Below are positions 37,621-49,684 of a stretch of DNA of 60,000 nt, one piece after another (the stretch's first letter is position 1; every line of letters begins with the position of its first letter). The notes beneath the pieces were generated by a model, which saw only the letters and a list, made by a program, of their open reading frames with translations, searched no databases and was not told the origin of the DNA. The DNA is from Phoronis australis (Eukaryota; Phoronida; Phoronidae), in NCBI GenBank assembly GCA_002633005.1, contig NMRA01000554.1:126001-186000 (forward strand), given 5' to 3'. The position numbers and the translations under genes are program-made.

Positions 37621-37869
37621 TACAGCTTCACGACTATATTTCCAATAAGCATTTCCATCATAGCCACACAAGATAGGTACCCCTGTCTGACCTGTCTCAG
37701 CGTCAGCCTCCTCTCAGTGTAGCATCATGACTGCAAATGGGTGAGGTCTGAACCTCTACGTTTCCATTTGATGTCAAGCACATTGACTCTTACGGACTAA
37801 ATCTCCAATTTCATTGATGGAATGAAGGACTATGTGGAATAAAATGTTGATTGTGGGTCTGAGGAGTAC

Positions 37870-37974
37870 TTGTTCAAGCTGGAAGGATTCAGACTCCAAC
37901 TCACCTTCAAACTCAAAGCCAAGGGGCCCATCTATCGAATGGTACACATTGTTGTAATAGACATCGGTCATCAT
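37870..37974 (-). CDS. Possible extra 5' coding exon of the VWA gene
   Basis: This minus-strand frame starts with two ATG codons directly after an in-frame TAA and encodes 35 residues of acidic, non-random character (YHSIDGPLGFEFEGELE). It ends at a weak donor (GTACTC) in phase 0. Spliced to the acceptor before 36872 it would continue through LFKAIGYFF into the VWA frame, giving a protein of 445 residues. An internal GTGAGT donor just after FEFE is stronger but would run into a stop if joined directly to that acceptor. Inference only; ATG 36836 is the simpler start. Confidence 0.35.
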
Positions 37975-38104
37975 TTAATTGCAAAAATGTAATAGTAATA
38001 ATGTGACTTTGATGGTTTAGCCAAGGTTAATTTAAGCAAAATTGTCAGAAAATCTCCCGGCATACAGGATAGGAAGTGACACCGACAGTACACTGTTCAC
38101 TCAT

Positions 38105-38174
38105 AGGCACCTTTAAGTAGGCCTCTACAATATAATATTATATTATATTTTAGAGGGCTACTTAAAGGTGCCTG
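38105..38174. repeat. Near-perfect 70-bp palindrome in the VWA/VTA1 intergenic region
   Basis: AGGCACCTTTAAGTAG (38105 on) is inverted at the far end as CTACTTAAAGGTGCCT; the inner GGCCTCTACAATATAAT pairs with ATTATATTTTAGAGGG, with only a few mismatches over roughly 33-bp arms and essentially no loop. Confidence 0.88.
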
Positions 38175-38466
38175 TGGTTCACTGAACTTACTGAAGTACT
38201 GTTCTGACCTGGGCCTGGAAATGCAGATGACAAGCAGATATTTGCCTTCTCACTTCAAACAGATTCTTGAGTGTTATACCAGCAAAGTCCTGTCGACCCT
38301 TTTGGACATGACGATGAAGTTAGATCTGTTACTGAACGCGGAAATTTCCCAAACCTATTTTTGGAACTGAGCAACATTATGACGAGGTAAAAATAAATCT
38401 CATTGATGAATGACAACAAACTGTCAAGCGACATCTGACGAGCTTGGTATTCTGTTCTCAGTGCCA

Positions 38467-38696
38467 TCTGTTGTGGAATGTGTGAAAAGGCAATGAGCTA
38501 TCGTTGCGAAAAAATGTAAAACGCTATCATGAACAAAGACCATTACATAATGGACAAGCATGTCTTTGACTCAAATACATGCATGTATTGACCCAACAAG
38601 ACATGTGAGTGAGCACAATGAACAAGATATTTACTCCCAGCGCCACCTATACTACTACACATTCCCACAGGAGGAGCTGGGTTCGAGAGTGTCAAA
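38467..38696 (+). promoter_or_regulatory. Presumed VTA1 5' UTR and promoter area
   Basis: No TATA box at a convincing distance. The bases before the ATG (GTCAAAATG) give A at -3. The divergent VWA start is about 1.9 kb away, so a shared bidirectional core promoter is unlikely. Confidence 0.3.
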
Positions 38697-41600
38697 ATGC
38701 AGGCCCCTGCTTCTCTCAAAGCTATTCAACATTATTTAAAAATTGCCAACGAATATGATTCTAGAGATGGCGTTATTTCCTATTACTGTGAGTAAGATTA
38801 CCAAGGTCTCGTCTAGCGTATGTTTTAGTTCTTTATGTTGACATTCATGAACAGCTGAGCACTCCCATATTACGAGTTCCGTCGTAGCTCCGAGCACTGT
38901 GAAAGTAATGTTATTGTTAGATTGTTAAGCCTGTTGCAGCCTAAACTGACGCCTGCACCAAACTAAAGCTACCGTAAGTTCCCAAATTACTGCATGTGGT
39001 TTATGGATTTTTTGATGCTTATCAGAACGCAAAATTGGCGACACTGAGTGTTCACGTATGCAGGTCATAAGGTCATGTCATATGGATTAACCTCAAGGAG
39101 AAAGTGTCCTGCGAAACTATTACGGCTTACGCACCATGTCGCACTCATTGTTGTCAATTTCAGTTCTAATAAGCATTAAAAAGCCATTGCAAGTAACTAG
39201 GGAACTTGTGTTAGCTTTAGGCTGGCGCAGGCATCAGTTTGCTGCACCAACCAGCAACAAATTGAAGTGCGCCAAATCAGTTTGGCAGTAGAATCATTAG
39301 GCAGCACCCCCTACTGACTTGTGTAGCCTGTATGCTGGAAGGTTTTCTGCAAATAATGCTTAGTCCTGGCTGAACTGTCCGAGTTTAATGACTAGATGTA
39401 CATTCATTTCAAGTGTAGATGGTCATATTTAGAGTCTTTAAATCCATCCCGAACTCGAACAAGTACTTCCACTGTCACCATTTCTTTCCGAATGGCCAAT
39501 TCTGTTTTGATTTTGTCACTGCTGTGTCTATAGCATTTTTAGTTGATCTCAAGAGCAATTTTACAGTTTTCTAAATTATTTTATTTTCATTTTGTGCAAC
39601 TTTGGAGTTTTTCAAGAAAACCATAAAAGTCTTATTTTTAGAGCCTATCTTTCACATTTTATAACAACCCTTTTGGAGACCACACAGTGCATAAAGCATA
39701 TTCTAGTAGAAGCTGAGAGTTTCATATGAATCTGATCAGCCATTTCTGAGATATGATGTTAACCAAATTTGGACATTTTTGTAAAATTTTTGAAAACTAA
39801 CTGCATTTTTGAGATCGCATCTTGACCATGTATATGAAATAAAATTTGGTGATGTTACTGATGCGGTTATTTTGCTCTCAATATCCCGTTCTTTTTTGCC
39901 AAACTTAAACTAAAATGACATAGTCAAATGACCCAATTAATCGCAGATTGGTTAAAAGTCAAAAATCAAATTCTAGACTTTCCACTTCAGAAATCCTTTC
40001 ACTGAGTTAATATCTATAGTTTGTTGTTATTTGGCTAAATTTCCCAACTTGTCAAAAAGATCCTACATGTGGTGGGCAAAGAATGCTTTCCGTCACGGTC
40101 CATGTGTTCAATGTGTGATCTTGTATTCACACATGTTTTGTTAAGTGCCAGTTCTCATAGTCAGTCTTTGCTGTTGATCTTCATGTGTTCAAGGATTACT
40201 CTTTCAGGCCGTTTGTATGCAGTGCAAAAGGGAATTTCGTTGGATAGCTCATCACCTGAGGCAAAGAAATTTCTTTTTGGGTTGATGGACAGTTTGGAAA
40301 AGGTTGGTATTGTTTATGCTATTCAAATTTGGCTGCATTTTTGTATTGCCAGTTAGGTGTTGTCGAGGTCCCAAACTAAGCTGCATAAATCAAGGGAGCG
40401 AATGAATCTTTGACAAAACAATGGATGCATTCTATTCGGTCCATTGTGTTATGATAAAAAATATGAGCACAGCCCCAGAAATCGCGTTCGCATTATATAC
40501 AGGCTATCATTCATTCCCTTGCATACATTCACTAGTACGACCGAGCTCAGAGGAGTAGGAGACACTTGTGTAATGCTCAATTGTCTGCCAGTGTAGCCAG
40601 GATCAAACTCGCGTCTCCCAAACGGGATTCAGGAGCTTGAACCACTGAGCCTTATGGTCTCCTGGTGTTATGATGTGTACTTAGGAGCCCAAACTGATTG
40701 TATTAAGAAGCAGAACAAAGTGCTCTACCCTGAAAACATAACCCAAAACAGTTACTGTAGTTTGCTAAGACGGCGATGCAGGGGGGGTTTCAGGTAATAA
40801 GTTACCGTCGTTACAAAAGAGTGAAATGTTTAAATAACCCATGTGTTGATAGACCATGAAACTGCATTTTCAAAATCCATGTTGATTACAGAATCTTATT
40901 ATACGCTCAAAAGTAATGCCAGATGAGGCTGCGTTTTTTCCAAAACATCTTCTTTGATGGAGATTTCCATAATTTTCAGAAATATTATTTTTTTTACTGA
41001 AACTTGCAAATTCTGCTTTTTTAAGGTAACAGAATAATGAAGCCGAATTTACAAGTTTTGTGCAAAAGAATCATGTTAGTGAAAAACATTGCCATCTCTG
41101 AAAAATCTATTTTTTTTTAGAAAAAGCACAATAATGTGATTACAAATATCTGGGCATTGCTTTCATGCACTTAATTATATTCTGTGATTTTTAAGTTTTA
41201 AAGATAATAGTTTTAGCGGTTTACAATCAATACTTAAAAAGGTTATTCAGGAAATTTGATCCTTGATAACAAAAGTAAACTATTACCTTGATAAGTTCAT
41301 GAAGTTCATGGCATCCAAGTCATGTGAGATACAGGACCTGTCAGTCAGGCTTATTGTCTCATGTTAAGCATGTCCGTTCTTATTGTGCTGACTGCAGATA
41401 TTAGATTCAGTGTAGTGTCGCTAAACTATGTCTACACTAAATATGATGGTATGAAATTACCACAAAATAGATTTTGTGTGATCCCACATGACCCATTTCA
41501 GTGTCAGTTGTAACAAATTTGCTAGGCAAGTATTACTGAAAATATGAAGGTGAGCTTATGTATGTCAGTTTTTGAACAAATTAGCACAAGTTTTGCAGCG

Positions 41601-44600
41601 TTTTACACAGGTAATATTCATGTGTGTTTTCTGACCTTTTTGTTCATTATCTTTCTACAAAAAGTGAAGATTGCATTCTTTGCAATTTCACGATCTGTTC
41701 ACAGTGAACCACATGCTACCTGGTGTCTTGACTAAATGTTGGAAGTTTACACTGCGGGTCCATAAATTTACTTGAAGACACCATATCTGCTTCATTACTT
41801 GCTGTTGTTATTTTTAGGTCAATGGTTACTGCTACCATATTAGTTTTCATGGTGTCATTATTATTGTTATTATTCAGACTAAGACCGCGTTGTCCGCAGA
41901 GGAAGGTATACAGTCTGAGGTAGTGGGTCAAGCGCACGTGGAAGACCAGGCTCTCAGACTGTTCCAGTTTGCTGATAATGAGGACAGAGCTGGGAGGTTT
42001 TCAAAGTAATCAGACATGCCTGCTTTGTACTTACCATTACATTTGTGCTTCTCAGATTTGAGGAAAACATATATATATATATATATGATGAACGTACATT
42101 ATGCAGTTGGGATGTGGGAAACAGCAATAATTACTGATTTTCGGGAGAAACGAAATGAATGTAGACGAGAATGACAAGCAAAACTTTTTGTCACATGGGA
42201 TGTTTTCTCGAGGCAAGACGTCCAAGGCTAGCGATGACAAGAGCCAAAAATTGACACAAAGGTGCATGAAAATACAGCTCACGGCAAAAATAATCAGACA
42301 AAATGACCAGCAATTCTCAAGTTGGCTGAGTACAAGCAGAATACTCACTCAAGAGTAGCTTGAATGACTCATGAGTGATGACTTGTCATGCTGGGGGAAT
42401 GGCATTTTGTCTGATTAGTTTTGGTGTTTACGTACTGTTAGGCTAGAACATGACCAATTTAAGACACAATATGGCTGACAGTTGAAATTTTGTTCATATC
42501 AGATATATAGCACTCAATTAAAGCTTTGCAATGGTCAGTTTTGTGTCATATCTACCATCACGCAAACTCTTGAAAACTTCTGGGTTAACTTGGACATTGT
42601 ACGAAGATCTTGAAAATTGATAAAAAAAGCAATTTCGGCAATTATTGTTGTCTGAAATGGGTTAGGTTTTACCATACACTCCTATTTGTTGATGTCAGTA
42701 GTTATCAAATGATGAGACTGGTGTCCTAGTACTGGGACCACAAGCACATTGTTCTAGTCATGAGACAGATTTTCTTCATTAACAACAGAGGGTACCACAT
42801 TGTGAATAAGGCCCATGAGACATGGCCATGATCATATATGTGCTCACAATTGTAAACTTGGACACATTCATGAGGAAGGCTTTATTTTGCAATTGAACAT
42901 CAAGATTTTTTTCTGAATTTCATCTACACCAAGTTACTTTACTTTTCAGACAGGTGGTGAAATCTTTCTATACGGCTGGGATGCTGTTTGACACACTGGC
43001 ACAGTTTGGAGATATCAGTGAAGATGTAGGTGGCCACGTGTGTTCTACAACGTTGGTTGCTGTATTTGATGTTAAAGCTGCTATAGATCTGCCTTCCATA
43101 AAAATAACTTTAATTTGAGTTCAACCATACAAAACTGGTGCCCGCTTTTTCCCTACTCAAAGTAGTGCTGGTTTATGGATATGGGAAGCAGTTATATTGT
43201 GATATTGCTGGAAACCAGGCTTAATAATTTGCCTTGTTACATCGGACATTTTTATTTTCTCAGCGTTGCCTTGAGCATTAACAAACTGTCGGTTATTTCC
43301 AAGCCCAGATTTTTTGTATCTGTGTATGGTAGTTTTAAGAATGCTAAGTGGGCGTATATACTAGGAAAAATTATCCACAGATACGTCCAGTGCTTTCATT
43401 TGGGAAAAATATTCATGTTTGAATCCTAAAACTTTACTAAGTATCATAGAAATGGACACCATAACCATGCACCTGAAATCATGAATAAATGAACTGCGTG
43501 TGTTGCTATCACTGTGCATTTGGTATTTTGATATGTTATTTAATTTGCAAAATATTTGCCTATTTTCTCATCATTTATACCAGTTCTTACAATACTGCTG
43601 CATTTTAGACTAGAATCTTAACTCTGTACTATCATTAACACAGAATAACACACTTGTGTTTTTATCGTTTGAAAATATGTGAAGATAATCAAGAAATGAC
43701 AGAAGCAAATGATATTCATTTCTCGTCTGTTTTACTTCTTTCAGCTTACCAAAATTGATGCATTCATTCACTCAATGTCTTTGGCTTAACTGCGTCAAAT
43801 TGCACAAAAACGCAACCTTGGACAAACAATTTTTACACAGTTTGAAATTTCTTTTTGTGTAAAGATGATTTTTTGGGGAATTACTTAAACTTACTGATTG
43901 CTGGTGTTCACATTTAGATTGACAAACAGAGAGCATATGCAAAATGGAAGGCAACATACATTCACAAGTGTTTGAAAAGTGGTGAAACGCCAATTCCAGG
44001 ACCTATGCCCGATGCAGGTGGTAAGTGTGTTCTTTGCATTACCCAAGTCTTTGTATGTATATTGTATCTTTTTGCACTGATACATATGGGAATATTAAGA
44101 AATTTCACGTGATTTTATACGGTATAACTCCCACCCGATTTTTTGGTTTGTCAATTTAACGCGACCTGGGTTCATTCATGAAAAGGACTGACAATCCCTA
44201 TTCAAAAGATAACTATGTCAAGGGTCATGGCTAACAAATTAGAACTGACAACTCCATCTTTTGACTAATAGCAACTGTAATAATGAGTTGTGGCCATCAG
44301 CAGAGACCATTTTTTGTGAAATAGCCTCCGAAGTGATGAAGCCATTTACCCAATTAATTCAAGCTATAACTTATAAATATCTAAAACAAATCATACATTT
44401 TGTATATTGTCAAAACTGACTTAAAAATCAAATGCACTCGTGAAACATTGTTACTGCTTTGCATTATTTTGGCGGCAACTTTTAACAAAATTGCAGTATA
44501 TTTTGCAATTTTGGTACAGCTTGATCGTGGGAGCTGCATTTCTCCCACAAGAGATTGCCTCATTGATAGGTTTGGGTTGAATGATGCATGTACTGACTAG

Positions 44601-47010
44601 ATTCAAATGTATACTTAATTTTTTAGCCTAAAACTTAATATTGTGGAATAGTTTCTGTTGTACTTTGAACCGGTTATCATAGGTGGTGAAGATTTCACAG
44701 CAGCCACCCAGCCGGGCACCACACCATCATCATCCGTTTCCTATCAAGATCCGCATGCTGGATACCAGCCTGCAGTTGGTCAGCTACCAGTGCCACCTAT
44801 TGGGAGCCATGCCCCACCTTCCACCCCAGCTGAGCAACCGCAACATGCAATAGGTGGAGCCACTGCATCAGCAGGTAAGTGTAAGTGCTCATCAACATTG
44901 TAGTAAATGAGATTACCAATTTAAATAACCAAATGCTTTCTGTTGCTAGATTATGTGCTTGCTCACTATGTTCTATTTTAAAACTATGGAGCGAAATCTT
45001 GTATGTTGTATTATCTGTAAATGAAATTTTCACATTGCGCATTTGAAAATAATGTGTAGAATAATTTGCAGATAAGACTATTTTGTGTTAAAAAGGTGTT
45101 CCAGCTCAAGAATTGGTAATATTAGTATGAAAAAGTACCTGTGTTACTAATTTTTATGCGCCCACACATATATATGTGGTCACATATTGTCGTCACTTTG
45201 TCGGAGCAAACAGTAGTTAGGTTGTCCAGGTGTCCGCTGGATATCTCAAAAACCCATCGTCGAATTTTAATGAAATTTGGCGCAACGGTGAAGGACATCA
45301 CTAGAACGGTTCATGCCACTTTTCAATCCGCACCACCTGGTGGCCATTTTGTTCTCAACGAGGGGCTTTTCTAGTGTTGTTTTGGAGAAAGAACGTTTCT
45401 GGATTATATCAAGAGAATGGATTTAAGATGGTTTGATTTTCGGACTGATTAGACTACGTAGCACCTCCTAGTGGTCCTTAGAAACATATCATGTGATGCA
45501 CCGAGGGAGCATGTCAACTCCCCAGCACTGCTCTTGTTTTAAACAACTCAACAATTGTGATGACAAATATCATAGATAATATTCATACATTTTTGATGCT
45601 GTTTAGTTAGTTAGGCCAAAAAAGCATAATTAATTCTGATATATGCCCTGACTCATTTTGAGACCTGCAGATAATAACTTGGCCTTATCCGTAAATTTTA
45701 TGAATCCTGAACTAAAACCTCGTTAACTGGCATATCGCATTCTTCAAATTATCCCTCACTCTTTTTATTTATTTTCATTGTTTCTTGATTGTTGTCTTTT
45801 TTTATTTCAATTGTGTTTAGTTTTAAGTGATGTAATAGAATATAATTACACAAATATATCTCTGGCAACATTTCAACAGCTATTTGGAGCCTTTTTATCT
45901 GTATTTTGGATTTCTTACATGAATATAGTTTTCTTTTGCTTATTTCTGCTGGGCCAGTGACCCTTGACTTCCCCGACTGTTGTAATACATCACCTTCATG
46001 TACCTACTTACTTGCTCGTCATGTAATTTTAGAGTTCAGGCATGACACCCTACAACACAGTGGTCTGGTAATAATCAACCTGCTGAAAACATATAGATTA
46101 GCAGTTAATGGTTATTACAGGGCTTGGAATTCTCCTCTCTCAAGGGGATTTAATCTTTTTTTGGTTTCGATTTCCTCTTATTTGATTTCCAGTTTCTTCT
46201 TTTTTGTCTCTTTTTTATCATTATTTGACTGTATTCATGCAAAAAGATTCGTTTCAGTGGAATTTTACTACACAAAAATATTTCTGTTGCACAACTGAAG
46301 CCTATTTATCTGTGCACCGATACATCACCTGGAAAATTTTCCTCTTTTTTGTCATTGGTCATTCCAAGTTCTGTTATTATTAGATTTACAAACCAGATCT
46401 TACCATTTAAGAAAGCAAATTTTGTATGATTGTGCCAACTGGCCGAAATCATTTAAAAAAGTTAGTCAAAGACTGGACGCTTTTCAAAAACAGCTCATCG
46501 CTTTTTTCTCACAATATATTCAGGAGATTACCCTTTGGCTTTTTCTCACTGGCTTTAATCAGCATTCCACACCTTACAACAAGAGAAGTAGTGAAGTTAT
46601 CTTCTCAATTTCCATTAACTTTGACTGTAATCCTTTGTAAGGAATCACCTATTTATAATAAGGTCACTAAAAACAATAGATTTTGCTGGTGTATAGCTCG
46701 GGTAATAGCTAATAACAGCAAGGAGTCGAAAGTATCCAAAAATAGCCCCCCCGCCCCAAGTGAGTTGTTTTGGATGTAAAAACTGAATGTCCTTTTAATT
46801 TGATTTCTGTGTGTAATCCGTTAAAATTGCCATCATTGTTTAATTTATGGAATCAATTTCATTGTGACAGGTTCTGGTAGGACAGTGACGGCCATGGACT
46901 ATGAAAAGGTGATGAAGTACTGTAAGTTTGCGACAAGTGCGTGTCAGTACGAGGACAAAGAGACAGCAATAGAAAATCTGCGTCAGGCATTAGCCCTGTT
47001 GGAGTCATAG
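38697..47010 (+). CDS. VTA1: Vacuolar protein sorting-associated protein VTA1 (LIP5)
   Basis: Seven exons: 38697-38787, 40208-40302, 41878-42005, 42950-43025, 43918-44020, 44683-44874, 46871-47010; consensus splice sites, agreeing phases, 825 nt in all (274 codons plus TAG). The N-terminus (AIQHYLKIANEYDSRD, ISYYCRLYAVQ) and the block FADNEDRAGRF, KSFYTAGMLFD, YARWK-like YAKWKATYIHKCLK match the tandem MIT-like region of VTA1/LIP5. A proline-rich linker (roughly residues 165-228) follows, then the C-terminal VSL dimerisation motif (DYEKVMKYCKFATSACQYED, AIENLRQALALLE) which binds and activates the VPS4 ATPase. The protein acts with ESCRT-III in multivesicular-body sorting and membrane scission. 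The length is slightly below the vertebrate protein of about 307 residues because of a shorter linker. The start has A at -3 and aligns with family N-termini. It is transcribed away from the VWA gene. Confidence 0.96.
39600..40010 (+). repeat. Dispersed repeat family C, copy 3
   Basis: GTGCATAAAGCATATTC and CAGCCATTTCTGAGATATGATG mark it; it sits in the first intron of VTA1, upstream of exon 40208-40302. Confidence 0.55.
40590..40665 (-). repeat. tRNA-derived SINE-like segment (VTA1 intron 2)
   Basis: Read on the minus strand: AAGGCTCAGTGGTTCAAGC (A box) and GCGAGTTTGATCCTGGCT (B box), with roughly tRNA spacing and a GGGAGAC segment between. It is not a clean cloverleaf (mismatched anticodon arm), so I call it a relic. 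Confidence 0.55.
42069..42086. repeat. (AT)n microsatellite
   Basis: Nine AT units shortly after VTA1 exon 41878-42005. Confidence 0.95.
42283..42425. mobile_element. Foldback/MITE-like element
   Basis: AATAATCAGACAAAATG at the left is inverted as CATTTTGTCTGATTAGTTTT at the right, about 100 bp apart, with weaker pairing of inner segments (ACAAG...CTCACTCA against TGAGTGATGACTTGT). No coding capacity. Confidence 0.6.
45151..45541 (+). repeat. Modular dispersed repeat, copy D
   Basis: It begins TTTTTATGCGCCCACACATA with a near-palindromic CCACACATATATATGTGG, has ATGAAATTTGGCGCAA, CCACTTTTCAATCC and CACCACCTGGTGGCC, and ends CCCCAGCACTGCTCTTGTTT. Confidence 0.82.
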
Positions 47011-47210
47011 AGAAGATAAGAGTGGCTGGTCATGTGACTGGTCACATGGCTGATCATGTGTTGTTTAACAGGATATGTGCAGAGCTGTTGTGAAATGTTG
47101 GTGGTACCTGCCCAGAGGCTTGTTTATTGAAGGCTTTTAACTCTGAGCTTGAATATAATGTGAGCTATTTGGCATTGCATAGTTTACAGTTAATTTTCTT
47201 TCTTTTTTGT

Positions 47211-47721
47211 TTTTACTATGCCATCCTCTCCATCTGTATGGCATTGGTTCCACTGCTGTATCTCCAAAACCTCTCAATGGGTGTTTGTGAAATTTTGCAT
47301 ACATGTTCCTATCACGAATGGGATGGCATGAGTGAATTTTTTGAAGCGTGTAACTACCACTCCGCCCGTTACTCTTTACATTTATAACTGTTCTTGATAG
47401 GTTGTCACAAAATTTTTCAAATAAATTTTTATTAAGGAGATGATGCCAGCTTAGGATGATTCCACATGCTGTGCGCCCATTTTTATTATTTTTGCGAGGT
47501 TTGTGACGTCCACCGTGGTGTCTATCAAAAGGCTTGATCGACGTTTGTGGAATTCAGCAGATATGTTTTCATTAAAGAGAGGATTCCCTACCAATTTTTC
47601 AAGGACTTGATTCTCACTATTTTAAGTTTATTATTCCCTCAATTGGGAGTGTTTAAAGTAATGATCATCCCTTGATCTGCACACGTTGGGTGCATATCAA
47701 CGCTCCGTATTGCTCTCGTTT
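47211..47721 (+). repeat. Modular dispersed repeat, copy E (5' truncated)
   Basis: It lacks the palindromic start but has GTATCTCCAAAACC, TTTGTGAAATTTTGCAT and ATCACGAATGGGATGGCAT and ends GGTGCATATCAACGCTCCGT. It covers the likely VTA1 3' UTR; an AATAAA at 47420 lies inside it. Confidence 0.78.
47420..47425 (+). promoter_or_regulatory. Candidate VTA1 poly(A) signal AATAAA
   Basis: AATAAA 410 bp after the VTA1 stop, inside a repeat copy; a T-rich stretch follows directly. Confidence 0.35.
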
Positions 47722-48429
47722 CAATTGAAGAGCGTCACTTTGGACAGCGCGTGCAAATTTCAGTCTTTGCGCATCAATTTATTGGACAACTTTTCTGATT
47801 CAGACTTGAATCCATCTCTTTGTGAAATCATTCTCTCAGAGATTTTACCAAAGGTCATAAATAGTCATTAGTCACAAGTCTTCATGAAACATGGTCCACG
47901 TACGTCGCTGGGAGTCAGTAGCTATAGTACTACTGCCATCTGTGTTGTGTTGGTGGAAAACAAGACTGCATGTGCTTGGAGAAGAGTTCTGTTTTGATGT
48001 AACATGATTTAGGGAGACCTGATTATGGTTGTGTATAAGACTTACATGTAATGCAATGGTGATTGCAAACCATTTACAGATATTAGAAACATGTTTTTGC
48101 CAGTTTTAATGAGAAACACTGTGATGCTTACTTGTAAACCTAATATGTGGAATGTCTATTATGATCTTGTGGATTTTTCTTTTGTAGCTATAACTTTGTT
48201 GTCCACCACTATGAGTATGATACCAGACCTGCGACTTGATATGGGTAAAAGTGGGTTTCCTTATTTGACACCTTAATCGTTATTTACCATATAAATACGA
48301 TTTCTCTGTATTTCAAAGTCTTACCACATTGTTTCAAAATGATCAAAATTTTACTAAAGCTTGCAATTGCTTACAACAAAGTAAAATTTCTTTAAAGCGG
48401 TTGTAAACCCACATTCAGTCGCAAAAGCA

Positions 48430-48710
48430 AAGTTTTGATTCAGGTCCTTTTTTGCAATAAAATTGGTCTCGACTTACTCTTTACTCAATCTGTTATATCC
48501 TCGAGATGATGCTCGGCACATTCAATGACACGCTCTGACTATCCGATTTGTATAACCCTAAACCTGGTTTCAAGCAATAGCAAATTGTCAATTCTTTTGA
48601 AGCTCTGAAATCACCTCCAATGTGACTAAGGAAAAATATGAGACCAATTTCATAACAGTAAGTGATCTAAATCAAAATTTGTTGTTTTTTGGGGTGGAAG
48701 TGTGTTTATA
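48430..48710 (+). repeat. Dispersed repeat family F, copy 1
   Basis: Blocks AATTCTTTTGAAGC, TGACTAAGGAA, GAGACCAATTTCATAACAGTAA and GATCTAAATCAAA recur in order near 56320-56460 and 59290-59470. Confidence 0.55.
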
Positions 48711-49684
48711 GGTGCTCGCAAGTCTTGTTAACTAATGGTTTCATCCCAAAGGTAGTAAATCTGGGCTGTACATCCAAAATGGGGGGCCTTCATTAAAGGT
48801 CCTGACTTCTGGTTATTGTGTAAAGCTGAACTTTTACTTTTACATATTTGCGCCTCTCCATGATAGAATTCAGGGCAGCAAATCATTGCATAACCTATGG
48901 GGATGTGTATTCCTTTACAGGTAAAATTTCAGTCTTGTGCAATTTCCAGGACTTGGTTAGTTTTGCAATGTCAGAGGGGGCTTTTACTGTTGATCTGTTC
49001 CACCTTTTAAAGCTTGATTGGATTTCGTTTTCTGATAAGGGTATCATATTGGTATACGGCTTTTCTGTCTAGTTACATTGCCTAGTGTTTTGTGGGCCTG
49101 TCCACAATTTGGCAAGATGTGCAGTCTAAGAGGCGAAGCCAGAGGGTAGCCAGTCTTCCTATCTCACTGACGCTGTTCTTCATCATGAACATATTTTATT
49201 TTTTCACGTGCTGTAGTTCCTTTCTCATGTACTACAATTCTTTTCTCCTGAGCCATGATGGTCCTGTTAGTGATGGCCTCTTTGTGGCTAAGTCTTTTCT
49301 CAGAAAAAAAATTCAAATTCATTGAAAAGTAGCTTTGAAAGTGAGATATTCATTTCGTTAGGTTAAACAAAATGTTGGCTTGTTAATTGTGGTGTTTTTC
49401 ATTTGATGTAAAATGTTTACACATAGCATATAATTATTATACAACTAGAAAGTGTTTTTCTTCAACAAGCTAACTGTGCACCATATGTATGATATTATCA
49501 GAAGCTGCCATATTCTACTTCTTGTTCCCCAAAAAGAGGAAAACATTTTATAAGTTCAAGAAACTACCAGGAACACTAGAAATTGTTACTAATTACAAGT
49601 GTTTAATTCTCTTTTTATTATTACAGGTGAACAAAGTACTGATGCCATGTGTTCTAAATTAGCTTGATGTACTCAAAAACACAG

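Noticed and set aside
46422-46779. Overlapping open frames before the last VTA1 exon
   Set aside because: Intronic, two frames open at once, no phase-compatible splice sites and no matching segment in VTA1 proteins.
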